NCBI GenBank assembly: GCA_002179805.1
Contig: NAVB01002219.1
Span: forward strand, 1 to 10,451
Source: Acanthamoeba lenticulata
Taxonomy: Eukaryota; Discosea; Longamoebia; Acanthamoebidae
DNA length: 10,451 bases
Reading direction: 5' to 3'
This document shows positions 1-7,748 of the stretch, one piece after another. Positions within the stretch are counted from its first letter, which is position 1; each line of letters starts with the position of its first letter. The notes below the pieces were generated by a model. The model was not told the DNA's origin and ran no database searches. It saw nothing but the letters and a program-made list of their open reading frames with translations. A program made the position numbers and the translations under genes.

Positions 1-352
1 GCAGCTCTGCTACGCCAACAAGAACTTCCTCATGGCCGCCATCATCGTGGGAGGTTACGACAAGCACAACGGCGGCAGCGTCTACTCGATCCCTCTGGGC
101 GGCGCGCTCATCAAGGAGCCATGGGCCATCGGTGGTTCTGGATCTTCGTACATCTACGGTTACTGCGATGCCAACTACAAGGAGGGCATGACCAAGGAGG
201 AGGCGCTTAAATTCGTTCAGAATGCGCTCTCGCTGGCCATGGCCCGCGATGGCTCGTCGGGCGGTGTAATCAGAACAGTCGTGATCACGGCTGATGGCGT
301 TGAGAGGAGCATGCTTCCTGGCAACAAGCTTCCTGAGTTCTACAAGGACTGA
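1..352 (+). CDS. PSMB6: 20S proteasome subunit beta type-6 (beta1), 3' part only
   Basis: This is the C-terminal part (about 116 residues) of a 20S proteasome beta subunit. Reading starts in codon phase from base 2 (Gln-Leu-Cys-Tyr), and the 5' end lies outside the window. The segment GGSGSSYIYGYCDANYKEGM, followed by MTKEEAL and RDGSSGGVIR, is typical of the beta1 (PSMB6/Pre3) subunit, which carries the caspase-like activity of the core particle. SYIYG and DGSSGG are part of the conserved N-terminal-hydrolase fold. The catalytic N-terminal Thr is upstream and cannot be checked. No intron interrupts this part. The stop is TGA at 350-352. The downstream region to 547 is a convergent 3' region shared with the START gene. 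It has no canonical AATAAA; TATAAA at 422-427 is the nearest A-rich hexamer. Confidence 0.93.
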   Translation, partial: QLCYANKNFLMAAIIVGGYDKHNGGSVYSIPLGGALIKEPWAIGGSGSSYIYGYCDANYKEGMTKEEALKFVQNALSLAMARDGSSGGVIRTVVITADGVERSMLPGNKLPEFYKD

Positions 353-547
353 GCGAGGTGCCTCCTTGCTTCTCTCATCTATCCCCAATCGCCTTGTGTG
401 AATGTTGCTTCTTCCATTCCCTATAAATACCAACTTCTCTGCCCATCGGCCCTCCTTTGAAGAACTAGTTTAAAACCATTAGAAGCACAACTTGCTAGTT
501 TTAGTTGATGGTGAGGGGGCTCCGGTAATCACTGGCTGTCAGCGTGA

Positions 548-1174
548 TTAGAAGAGAGCCTGGAAGGCTTCCATCTGCTTATGCAGCTCATTTGCCTTCA
601 TGTTGACGATTGTCGATGGAATGCTTCCATTCGGCTCGATGTGAACGATGCGCACAACTTTGGATGACGATTCCTCGTTCTCCACAGGAAAGAAGACGTA
701 GGCGCCCAGCAGCACGTTAGCGCGCACGTAGGTGTCGGGTTTCTCGGGTACTTGCTCGTGCACAACTGACTTGACGGAAACCTCACATGAGCCAGTGGTC
801 TCGTCGTGCGTCTTGTTCACGAGGAGGCACACGTCACGGTGCCACAGCGGCCACGGCAGCGAGGCTCTCTGGTAGACGATCTTCATGTTGGCGTCTCCGT
901 CGAGTTCAGAGAGGACGACGTTGTACTCCTGGACGTCCGAAGAAACCTTCACCCACTCGTTCTTACCCCATGTCCACAGGTACTCGGCCGCCTCCTTGGG
1001 CGAGCGGGCGACCTTGCCTGTGACGCGGTAGCAGTTGATATAGCTGCCCTCACGAGGGCGAGCCTCCAGCACGACGCCGTTGTCCTCCTTGAGAATCGTC
1101 CAGCCGTCCTCTGTATTGAGTAGCTCGCGACAAAGTTGAACGTTTTCACGGGCAATAGTAGCGTAGTCAGACAT
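548..1174 (-). CDS. START-domain (StAR-related lipid transfer) protein
   Basis: This is an intronless 208-aa reading frame, and the whole protein is about one START domain (family size about 200-210 aa). START domains form a helix-grip pocket for a sterol, phospholipid or ceramide. Visible hallmarks are an N-terminal helix ending in GWTILKEDNGVVLEAR, the beta strands YRVTGKV and VVLSELDGDANMKIVYQR, then LPWPLWHRDVCLLVNK (the usual 'P.P..RDF' region, here RDV), VRANVLLGAYVFFPVE, and a C-terminal amphipathic helix IVNMKANELHKQMEAFQALF. No signal peptide, membrane segment or extra domain is seen, so a cytosolic lipid carrier is likely. The ligand cannot be told from sequence. The start at 1172-1174 is the only sensible ATG and lies head-to-head with the SET/MYND gene. 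Confidence 0.88.
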   Translation of the reverse strand: MSDYATIARENVQLCRELLNTEDGWTILKEDNGVVLEARPREGSYINCYRVTGKVARSPKEAAEYLWTWGKNEWVKVSSDVQEYNVVLSELDGDANMKIVYQRASLPWPLWHRDVCLLVNKTHDETTGSCEVSVKSVVHEQVPEKPDTYVRANVLLGAYVFFPVENEESSSKVVRIVHIEPNGSIPSTIVNMKANELHKQMEAFQALF

Positions 1175-1302
1175 CTTGATCTCGTTGGGAAACTTCTAGA
1201 CTAACACGTTTGCTTCTCCTGTTCGCCCAACCGACGGCCTTGCGTTTGAAACAGATTCCCAACCAACTCGCAAATTTTAATAATACTGCATAAGAAAACA
1301 GT
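1175..1302. promoter_or_regulatory. bidirectional promoter region between START and SET/MYND genes
   Basis: Only 128 nt separate two divergent start codons, so both promoters must lie here or overlap the genes. An 8-bp inverted repeat is visible: GTTGGGAA at 1184-1191 and TTCCCAAC at 1256-1263. An AT-rich stretch, AATTTTAATAATAC near 1273-1286, sits just upstream of the plus-strand gene and could serve as a core element. The promoter role is inferred from the gene layout; no transcription start can be read from sequence. Confidence 0.5.
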
Positions 1303-3536
1303 ATGAAGCGGAAGCGAGGGGAAGACGACGTGACGACAGAACCATGCATTACAAGTCATCAGGCAGCGATAAACGAGGCCGGCGGTGCAGTACCCTCAGC
1401 TGCACCGGCTCCGAAAATCGATTGGCATCTCCGGGCACAAGAATTAGAGCAAGAAGTGCAGGCGGAGACTAAGGCTAACGACAGGGACACATGGCTCGCG
1501 CTCAGCCGAGCCCGTGCCAAGTCCAGCAACTGGTCGGGCGCCCTTGACGCCGTCCACAGGGCCGAACATGCGTCCTCGCGGACGTTCCTGGTGCGCTTGC
1601 GCTTGCTAGTAGCGTTTTGGTGCCAACGCTGACCTCGTTGACGTTCAAGGGCTGGAAAGCCGAGGCCAAGGCACTTCTGGGTCTGGCACGACCAGGCGAG
1701 GCGCTTATCGCAGCGCGCGAAGCCGCTTCGCTCGCCCAGGGTGATGATGCACAGGAGGCCAAGGCCGACCGACTGCTTCGACGCGCCATGGCGGTACGCC
1801 AACTACATGACTGGCGCCTTCCTGTAAGCTCGTTGACGCCGCACAATTGTGCACACCTCTACTTCAGGCACACTACGCGCCCATCGTCGGCGAGCGGCCC
1901 GTGCGGGTCGAGTACTTTGGGAAAGGCAAGGGCAAGGGCCTCGTCGCCCTGCGGGACTTCAAGCGGGGCGAAGAGCTCTTCCACGAGGAGCCCCTCGTCT
2001 GCGCCCCACCCTTTTGCGCGCCTCACGACAAGGTGGGTATTGCCATGCCTCCTCCTCATGTCCCCATGCGCGCGCACAAGCATGCAAGCTGAGCCGCGTT
2101 CGTTTGCAACGTTGGTTCAGCCCCTGTGCTGCAGCCATTGCCTGCGGTACTTGGGCACGCGTGCAGCGATGTTGGACCGGATGGTGGCCCATGTCGGCCC
2201 GGCGGCCAAGGCTCAGGTCCTTTCCCTCCCGCGCTTCGACGAGCTCTGCCCGCCATTCAGGTACGAGGCTGCCTGGACCGAAAACGCTCTTCCTCTTCTT
2301 CTTCCCTCTCGATCCTCATCAACCTCGCGACGAGTGCAGCGATACCGAGGGCCTGGTCTGCGACGGCTGCGGCGCCGAGACGTACTGCGGGCCGCAGTGC
2401 AAGGATGATGCCTGGCGGGACTACCACGAGACCGCCTGTCCCGCCTACGCTGCCCTCCGGCCCTTCCTTGACAGTACACGCCACAATTCTTAATGATTAT
2501 TATTATTTTCTTCTAAATTGTTCCGGTTTTATCAGATGACGACTTCTACGATGTTGGCGCGATGGCGCTACGCATCTATGCCTTCATCCTGCAGCGCCTC
2601 AAAGCAGCCGAAGGCGCCACCCTCGCGGCGCGGCTCCAACAAGCCTACATGCCCTTTGCCCACTTCTGCAAGGTCTAATGCCCCCCTGCCTATCACGGCC
2701 CGCTCGTTGTTGTGCTGAACGGAGGCTCGGGGCGGGCCTTCAGGTGCCCTTCTCCAGCGTCGTGTGCTACGTGGAGGGTCTCAACAAGTACCAGGACGAG
2801 CTGATGAAGCGCGAGCAGCTCAAGCAGTACAAGCTGGCGCTCGTGCAGCAGCTGCATGGCAGCCTGGTCAACGCCCTTCTTGGCCCCAAGGCGAAGCAGG
2901 AGCAGGAGGAAGACGGGAAGGAGGACCTTCGCGCCGAGGAGATCTTTCGCTGGGAGCACCTGGACCTCCTGATGGGCATGGTGGCCACCAACGTCCAGAG
3001 GATCTCGTCGCCGCTCCAGCGCTACGCCAAGGCACGCGCACGCCTCTCCGTTTCGAGGCCGAGCTCGGCCGAGCTGGGCCGGGTTTCGCTAGTGGTGAAC
3101 TCACAACCAGGCCTGCGCACACTGGCGCGTGGTGGGGCCATACAGACGCTCCAGCAGCAGGACCAGCGGGCGTTCGACCGGAGCGTGCCGGACAAGCTGA
3201 TCCCCTTCATCAACGCGCACGTCGGGCAGGGTCTGTTTGTCGTCCACAACTGCATGAACCACTCGTGCGACAACAATGTCGAGACCACCTTCCGCCACGG
3301 AGACCGGTGCGTCGCAGCCCGTTTCTTGTCTTGTCTACGCACGCTAACGCGGACTCGTCACCATCATCAGAACGGCGACCGTGGTGGCGGTGAAGGACAT
3401 CCGCCAGGGCGAGGAGGTGTGCATCGACTACATCGGCGCCAAGCGGCTGCGCTGGTCGGCCCCGATGCGCCGACGCCGGCTGCGGCAAGAGTACCTCTTT
3501 GACTGCGCCTGCCCTCTCTGCTGTCCGCCCTCTTGA
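1303..3536 (+). CDS. SMYD5: TPR plus SET/MYND-domain protein, SMYD5-like lysine methyltransferase (8 exons)
   Basis: Proposed exons are 1303-1590, 1650-1823, 1868-2032, 2121-2260, 2340-2473, 2536-2672, 2744-3306 and 3371-3536. They join in frame to 588 aa, and all introns are GT-AG. Residues 2-5 (KRKR) may be a nuclear signal. About residues 60-140 form a TPR-like helical pair (WLALSRARA..., then KALLGLARPGEALIAAREAA). The SET-N part (GKGLVALRDFKRGEELFHEEPLV) follows at about 170-200. A split MYND-type zinc region has CCSHC at 212-216 and then C263-x2-C266-x5-C272-x3-C276-x8-H285-x3-C289. The SET core has N518-H519-S520-C521, GEEVCIDY with Tyr554, and a post-SET CxCxxC (579, 581, 584). The MYND insertion, with a long spacer after the first CxxC, resembles SMYD5 more than SMYD1-4. 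The family transfers methyl groups from SAM to lysines. Intron 2 could instead use the donor at 1794. Confidence 0.82.
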
Positions 3537-3568
3537 CGTGATTTTTTTTTTAAAATTCAAATTATTCA

Positions 3569-3574
3569 ATTAAA
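3569..3574 (+). promoter_or_regulatory. candidate poly(A) signal (ATTAAA) for the SET/MYND gene
   Basis: ATTAAA lies 33 nt past the TGA stop, inside a sharply AT-rich stretch (about 3541-3618). That stretch separates two convergent GC-rich genes and contrasts strongly with them in base composition. The position suits a 3'-end signal. Its function is inferred. Confidence 0.4.
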
Positions 3575-3585
3575 TAATACAATAT

Positions 3586-3591
3586 TTTATT
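3586..3591 (-). promoter_or_regulatory. candidate poly(A) signal (AATAAA) for the RhoGEF gene
   Basis: The plus strand reads TTTATT, so the minus strand reads AATAAA, 44 nt downstream of the RhoGEF stop codon. It lies only 12 nt beyond the ATTAAA of the convergent gene, so the two 3' untranslated regions probably overlap. Confidence 0.5.
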
Positions 3592-3634
3592 CGTTTTTTT
3601 CTTCTGATTTTTTTTTGACGAATGCTTTTTGAGC

Positions 3635-5980
3635 TTAGCCTCTGTCCGCCAGCGGGGAACTGGGCGGCAGGAGGGGCCAGCTCTCCAGCAGCTGCCGCTT
3701 CTGTTCGGCAGAGACGAACGGCACCACGTAGACCCCGGCCTCAGCGGTGATGACCATCGAGGCTTCCTCTGCTCACGTACGTGGTACGCCTTTGTGAGCG
3801 AGCTGGCTGCCGTTCACAAAATGTGGCGCCAAGCGACGTACCGCCGGCGCTGGTCTGGATCTGCGCGTCCCCGAGCGGCACCACGGCGGTGACGCGCAGC
3901 TTGCCGCCCTTGTCCTTGCCTCCCGGGCCGGCCGTCGCGCCCGCGGGGCTTTCGGTCAGCACGAGCAGGTCGGACAGCAGCAGGTAGTGCTGCGGCACGA
4001 AGCCCTCCTGGTTCTGAATCACAGGATGGAAAGACCTCTCCCATGTGAGCCTTTTCTGGTTTGTTTGTACAACACTCTAAGCTGACGACTCTGCGCTCGC
4101 GCCACCGCACCTCGGAGCGCATGAGGAGGAGGCCCTCCTGCATGTACATGCGACCAGGTGTCATCAGCTGCACGCCGAACCTCTGCGCGCACCCGGGCTC
4201 GCGGGTGAGATTGCGTCACGCCAACAACAGCGACAACCGCAGCAACAACGCGGGCAGGCAAAGGTACCTTGATGCCTTTGAGCCGGCCGATGGCCTTGGC
4301 CAGCACCTCGAGGTCTTCCTCGTGCTTCTTGTTGCGGTTGACGCTCAGCACGACGTTGTGGATCTTTTCCTGCGCCCGGACCAACTTGGCGTGGTCCGGG
4401 TGGTCCTCAGCCGTGTGCCTCAGCAGCTCCTGCGCAGGAGGGCGCCATCAGCAAAAACGTTGTTTGCTCGTGTGCGCAACCTGCAGGCCGAGGGCGTGTA
4501 CACGCAGGAGCAGCGGGTATTTGCAGAGACGCTGCATCGGCTTGATGAGGTAGTCCCTGAGCATGAGGCGGTTGGTCTGTGGGTCGGCCAGCGTGCGCTG
4601 CAGGAAGGCCCGGAAGCGCGTGTTGGCCTTCTCGAGTCGCGCCACCATCTCCAACGCCGCGTCGTGGTTGGCACAGTACGTGGCGTACATCTTCATGTAA
4701 TCTCCCTGTGATGGATGGTAATGGTCATCGTCAGCCACGTCAGTCCGCCAAGTTAAATTGAGAGAAAAGAACGAAAGAGAAAAAAGAACGAAGACGAACA
4801 AACACGAGGAAGCTTTCGCCGACGTCGTTGCCATGCGCTGACTTGACTCGCTGGATAAGGTCTCCTAGAAGCATCTTGTTGATGGGGAGAAGCGTCTTCA
4901 CGTTGGAGAAGATGACAGCCACTTCCTCCTCCCGGGCAACGCCTTCGGCCAACATCGGCCCTCTGCTCCCCCCCCCCAACGCGTTCGTTCACAAAGATCG
5001 AAGGCAAACAACAGCTGAAAAGAACGGACAACAACGCACTTGAAAACGGTGGCCAACACCTGCAGGTCATACACGTAGGTCTTCTCCGTGTCGATAATCT
5101 CGTTGATGACGCGGTTGCGCATCCGCAGAGGCTCCGGCACGCTGGCGTCGACCGACAACAGCTGGGGCTGCGTCCGCACGGGAACCGTGACGATGGCCTC
5201 GAAGGAGGTGCTCTTTTTCTTTTGCTCCCTTGTTGCCACCGCATCGTCGCTCGTCAGGGGCTCCACCCGCTTGCGGGTGGCCAGGAGCTCCTGCAGCACC
5301 TGCGCGCGCAGGTCGTTCACCGACCGCCGCTGGGCCTTTTTTTGCTTCGTCGCTTTCGCTTTCGTTTTCGTCTTCGCTTTTGCTTCGTTTCGTTCGTGTT
5401 GTTCCGAGGCAGCGGCCTGGTTGAGTTGCAGCCGCAACTCGTCGGCACCAAATGACACCGTGGCCCTCTTGCTGATGTTGCTTCGGAGTCCCAGGCGCCT
5501 GGTTGTCGGCGAACCGACAGGGCTTGGCAGTGGTGATGGCGCCGATGGTGATGAACAGGAAGGCGACGACAAGGAAGACGAAGACGAAGTGGACGAACAG
5601 GTATCTGCGATGGTGTGGCTACGAGCTCGGGTGGGCACCGAGCGGACAGAGTGGTGGCCCTCCCCGCTGCCCCAGTAACCGCACTCGCTGTCGTCGACGA
5701 CGCTCTGGAGGCTACGCGAGACCGCGGGCGAGTCGGGACCGCTGCTACACTCGCTATCGCTGTCATCCGGCTTGGCGTTGGTGAAGCAGTTGCTGGCGGC
5801 GGCGGCTGCGACAGCGAGCTGTTGCCACTCGGCCGAGGCCGAGGGCGAAGTCAAGGAAGAGGCCGAGGCGAGCTCGACGGCAGATGATGAAGCAAAGAGC
5901 GGCCGATTGAGGAAGGACAGACTGAACCGCTTGTTCTTCCGCGTGGAAACAGATCCCGAGCTGCCGCGTCGGTCCAACAT
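3635..5980 (-). CDS. Rho guanine nucleotide exchange factor with DH and PH domains (7 exons)
   Basis: Proposed exons, in transcript order, are 5980-5040, 4962-4806, 4705-4502, 4429-4268, 4182-4090, 4013-3842 and 3768-3635. They join in frame to 620 aa. Residues 1-285 are low-complexity: Ser-rich at about 126-168, and a Lys-rich stretch at about 201-219. The DH domain spans about 289-480. It opens with RNRVINEIIDTEKTYVYDL, continues with VAVIFSNVKTLLPINKMLL, and has the signature YLIKPMQRLCKYPLLLR at 418-434. A PH domain follows at about 495-605 (GRMYMQEGLLLMRSE, FVPQHYLLLSDLLVLTES, VYVVPFVSAEQKRQLLESW). DH-PH proteins load GTP on Rho/Rac GTPases at membranes and drive actin remodelling; the target GTPase is unknown. 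The ATG at 5980 is preferred because in-frame codons upstream run through a tRNA gene. The donor of intron 5 (GTCGTC) is weak and could shift by one codon. Confidence 0.88.
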
Positions 5981-6149
5981 GGTTGTGGGTGAGGCAGCAA
6001 AAGGCTTGTGGCTCGCGTAGGTGGGACGAAGTTGCAAGACAAGACGGCACGGGACAAAGACAACGTGCAACACTTGGGTACTTGCGTGTTGCCAGGAAGA
6101 GGAGCCAGGAAGCACAGCACCTGGTTGATGGTGGCAAACAGCGAGGGCC

Positions 6150-6153
6150 AAAA
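6150..6153 (-). terminator. pol III terminator of tRNA-Gly
   Basis: AAAA on the plus strand gives TTTT on the transcribed strand, starting 6 nt past the tRNA discriminator base. This is the normal distance and minimum length for RNA polymerase III termination. Confidence 0.75.
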
Positions 6154-6158
6154 GATGA

Positions 6159-6229
6159 TGCATCCGCCGGGAATTGAACCCGGGTCTCCCGCGTGGCAGG
6201 CGGAAATCTTGCCACTGGACCACGGATGC
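6159..6229 (-). tRNA. trnG-GCC: tRNA-Gly, anticodon GCC
   Basis: A complete 71-nt cloverleaf reads on the minus strand. It has a 7-bp acceptor stem (GCATCCG with CGGATGC), discriminator A, and an anticodon loop CTGCCAC giving GCC (plus positions 6195-6197). The T arm is CCGGG-TTCAATT-CCCGG. The internal promoters are present: a TGGTCCAGTGG A box and a GGTTCAATTCC B box. There is no intron and CCA is not encoded, as expected in eukaryotes. The D stem appears to carry one C-A mismatch at its inner pair. The gene starts 249 nt upstream of the RhoGEF ATG, on the same strand. Confidence 0.97.
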
Positions 6230-6340
6230 TTTGCTTGCTAGAATTTGCCGCGAAGACACAATCAAACAATAAATTGCGGTCGGAGTTGTCGTTCTTCTCG
6301 TCTTGCGGGACAGTGTGATGGGAAGGAAGCAAAAGCATGC

Positions 6341-6350
6341 TTTATTTATT
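6341..6350 (-). promoter_or_regulatory. overlapping AATAAA signals downstream of the repeat gene
   Basis: The plus strand TTTATTTATT gives two overlapping AATAAA hexamers on the minus strand, 34 nt or more past the ancestral stop codon of the F-box/repeat gene. They would serve as its polyadenylation signal if it is still transcribed. Confidence 0.5.
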
Positions 6351-6383
6351 TAACTACTGTGATGGACAACCATTCTTGATGGC

Positions 6384-7272
6384 TCAGTCACGCACTTCTA
6401 TGTGGCTGTGTATTGCTGCTTCCAAAGAAGTTGACTGATCCCACGGGCAGCCATTGACATGCGCCCACTGCAGCACTGTCCTATGTCCTCACGAGCCGCT
6501 CTGGCGCAGGTGGTCTCATCCCACGGGCAGCCGTTGGCTCGAGCCCACTGGAGCACGGCCAGATGGCTTCCTTCGGCCGCCCAAGCACACGTTGATGTAC
6601 TCCACGGGCAGCCATTGGAACTCAACCACTGAAGGATCTCCAAATGGCCTTGCTGCGGCACATGCCCACTTGCTCCACGGGCAGCCGTTGGCACGTGCCC
6701 ACTGGAGCACTGCCAGATGGCCTCCTCTGGCCGCTCCATTGCAAACATTCTCCCATGAGTGCAGGTCCATGAGCTCCACGGGCAGCCATTTTGATGAGCC
6801 CACTGAAGCACATCAACGTGGCCTCCCTTGGCTGCGGCGTTGCACGTAGAACCATCCCAGGGGCAGTCATTTTGGCGAGCCCACTGCAGCACGTCGAGGT
6901 GGCCTCCCTTGGCTGCTTTGGCGCACGTTTCCACGTCCCACGGACAGCCGTTGGCGTGCAACCACTGAAGCGCGTCCAGATGGCCTCCTCGTGCTGCGAA
7001 GGCGCAGGTCATCACGTCCCAGCGGCAGCCGCTGTGGCGTGCCCACTTGAGCACGGAGAGTGAGCCCTGTCGCGCGAGCCTTCCCGCATACTTCATGCCG
7101 CCCCTTCGTGCAGTGATGTCGCGCGTGGTGGCCATGAGGGTCTCATGCTGCTGCCCTCCCATGCTGGGGAGGGATGATAACGCAGCAACAATACCGCGCG
7201 GCTGGCGGGCAGGGTGGAAGGCTGGACGAAGCTGAGAATGTAGGCCACAAGCTCCACCATGAGGTCCTCCAT
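6384..7272 (-). pseudogene. F-box-like / ankyrin-like repeat protein gene, disrupted by indels
   Basis: The gene begins MEDLMVELVAYILSFVQPS (ATG 7272-7270), an F-box-like helix. A 44- or 47-nt GT-AG intron (donor 7194; exon resumes at 7150 or 7147) joins this to a run of 27-residue repeats of the form CPWD..TC..AA.GGHLDVLQWAR.NG. Such F-box plus short ankyrin-like repeat proteins are a large amoebal and giant-virus family; F-box proteins recruit targets to SCF ubiquitin ligases. From the first four repeats the frame is lost by a 20-nt insertion (6740-6759), regained after an 8-nt deletion near 6649, and lost again by a 1-nt deletion near 6488. The unshifted last frame would end at 6384; the shifted one ends at 6398. 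No intron explains the shifts, because repeat motifs continue through them in another frame. The alternative is assembly error or a gene with an altered middle. Confidence 0.65.
6441..7028 (-). repeat. eight tandem 81-nt coding repeats (27-aa ankyrin-like units)
   Basis: The plus-strand core CCACGGGCAG, with variants, recurs at 6441, 6521, 6602, 6675, 6776, 6857, 6938 and 7019. The spacings are 80, 81, 73, 101, 81, 81 and 81 nt. On the minus strand it encodes the Cys-Pro-Trp turn (Cys-Arg-Trp in the first unit). The 81-nt period equals 27 codons, and the three off-period spacings mark the indels that break the reading frame. Confidence 0.9.
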
Positions 7273-7472
7273 GCTCAGATTTTCAGAAACAGCACTTCTT
7301 ATGCCGCTCGGACTTGAAGACGAAGATGGCTTGGGCAGTTGTGTTCCAAGAAAAAGCTTTTCTCTTTCGATAGTAACGAGCAAGGCCTTTTCCTTATCGA
7401 GTACCCACTGTCAGCTCTCCGTTGATGCCCATAGACGGCCAAGACAAGCGAAGGACCTAAACGCACATGCAA

Positions 7473-7511
7473 ACTGGTGGTTCATCAGAGAAATTTAGCT
7501 GATGAACCAGT
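7473..7511. repeat. inverted repeat / hairpin 1
   Basis: GGTTCATCAG (7479-7488) and CTGATGAACC (7499-7508) form a perfect 10-bp stem around a 10-nt loop. After a 3-nt bulge (7476-7478), ACT at 7473 pairs with AGT at 7509 for 3 more base pairs. The structure is readable on either strand; its function is unknown. Confidence 0.7.
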
Positions 7512-7560
7512 GAGGAGTTGGTGCCCATTCCACAAGGTCGGATGTCAGTGGTCACACAAC

Positions 7561-7599
7561 AGTCTCGTCTGGAGCGTCGCAACTCCGACTCCGGAGACT
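7561..7599. repeat. inverted repeat / hairpin 2
   Basis: AGTCTC (7561-7566) pairs with GAGACT (7594-7599), GTC (7567-7569) with GAC (7587-7589), and GGAG (7571-7574) with CTCC (7583-7586). The bulges are a 4-nt one (7590-7593) and a single T (7570). That makes 13 pairs with an 8-nt loop, less regular than its neighbours. Confidence 0.5.
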
Positions 7600-7653
7600 A
7601 GTTAGTCAAAGGAGATGACAGATATCCTGTCTTCTCATCAAGAGCCAGTATGT

Positions 7654-7684
7654 TATCCTTTCCTCAACTGTGGTTGAGGGGATA
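7654..7684. repeat. inverted repeat / hairpin 3
   Basis: CCTCAAC (7662-7668) and GTTGAGG (7673-7679) form a 7-bp stem with a TGTG tetraloop. TATCC (7654-7658) pairs with GGATA (7680-7684) below a 3-nt TTT bulge, for 12 pairs in total. A fourth, weaker stem (GACAG 7617-7621 with CTGTC 7627-7631) lies between this and hairpin 2. Confidence 0.65.
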
Positions 7685-7748
7685 CTTATTCCCAACTCGC
7701 TGAGAGTACTTAATTGGTTTATCAGCTTTACCTCTTACTCACATCTCC

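Noticed and set aside
421..429. TATAAATA-like TATA box
   Set aside because: It lies between the 3' ends of two convergent genes with no gene starting downstream. At most it is a variant 3'-end signal.
1617..2408. A single 263-codon plus-strand gene
   Set aside because: Only parts of this frame (1650-1823 and 2121-2260) match the TPR and MYND regions. The rest is intron or the wrong frame of the SET/MYND gene.
3050..3110. An extra intron in the SET/MYND gene (GTTTCG...ACCAG)
   Set aside because: Its 61-nt length would break the frame that continues correctly into the NHSC motif. The region is low-complexity but open.
5981..6265. An in-frame N-terminal extension of the RhoGEF up to 6265
   Set aside because: It would translate through a complete tRNA-Gly gene, its first part has no protein-like pattern, and the ATG at 5980 begins a plausible basic/Ser-rich N-terminus.
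6441..7028. A CRISPR-like or intergenic satellite array, from the regular 80-81-nt spacing
   Set aside because: The period is 27 codons, the whole unit (not alternate segments) is conserved, and it encodes a known ankyrin-like motif. It is a coding repeat.
6384..7272. A giant-virus insertion carrying the F-box/repeat gene
   Set aside because: The family is shared with amoeba viruses, but the gene seems to contain a spliceosomal intron, has host-like AATAAA signals, and no other viral gene or boundary is visible. The direction of any transfer cannot be judged.
7499..7703. A C/D-box snoRNA (TGATGA near 7500, CTGA near 7700)
   Set aside because: The boxes are about 200 nt apart, far too long for a C/D snoRNA, and the C box lacks the leading purine.
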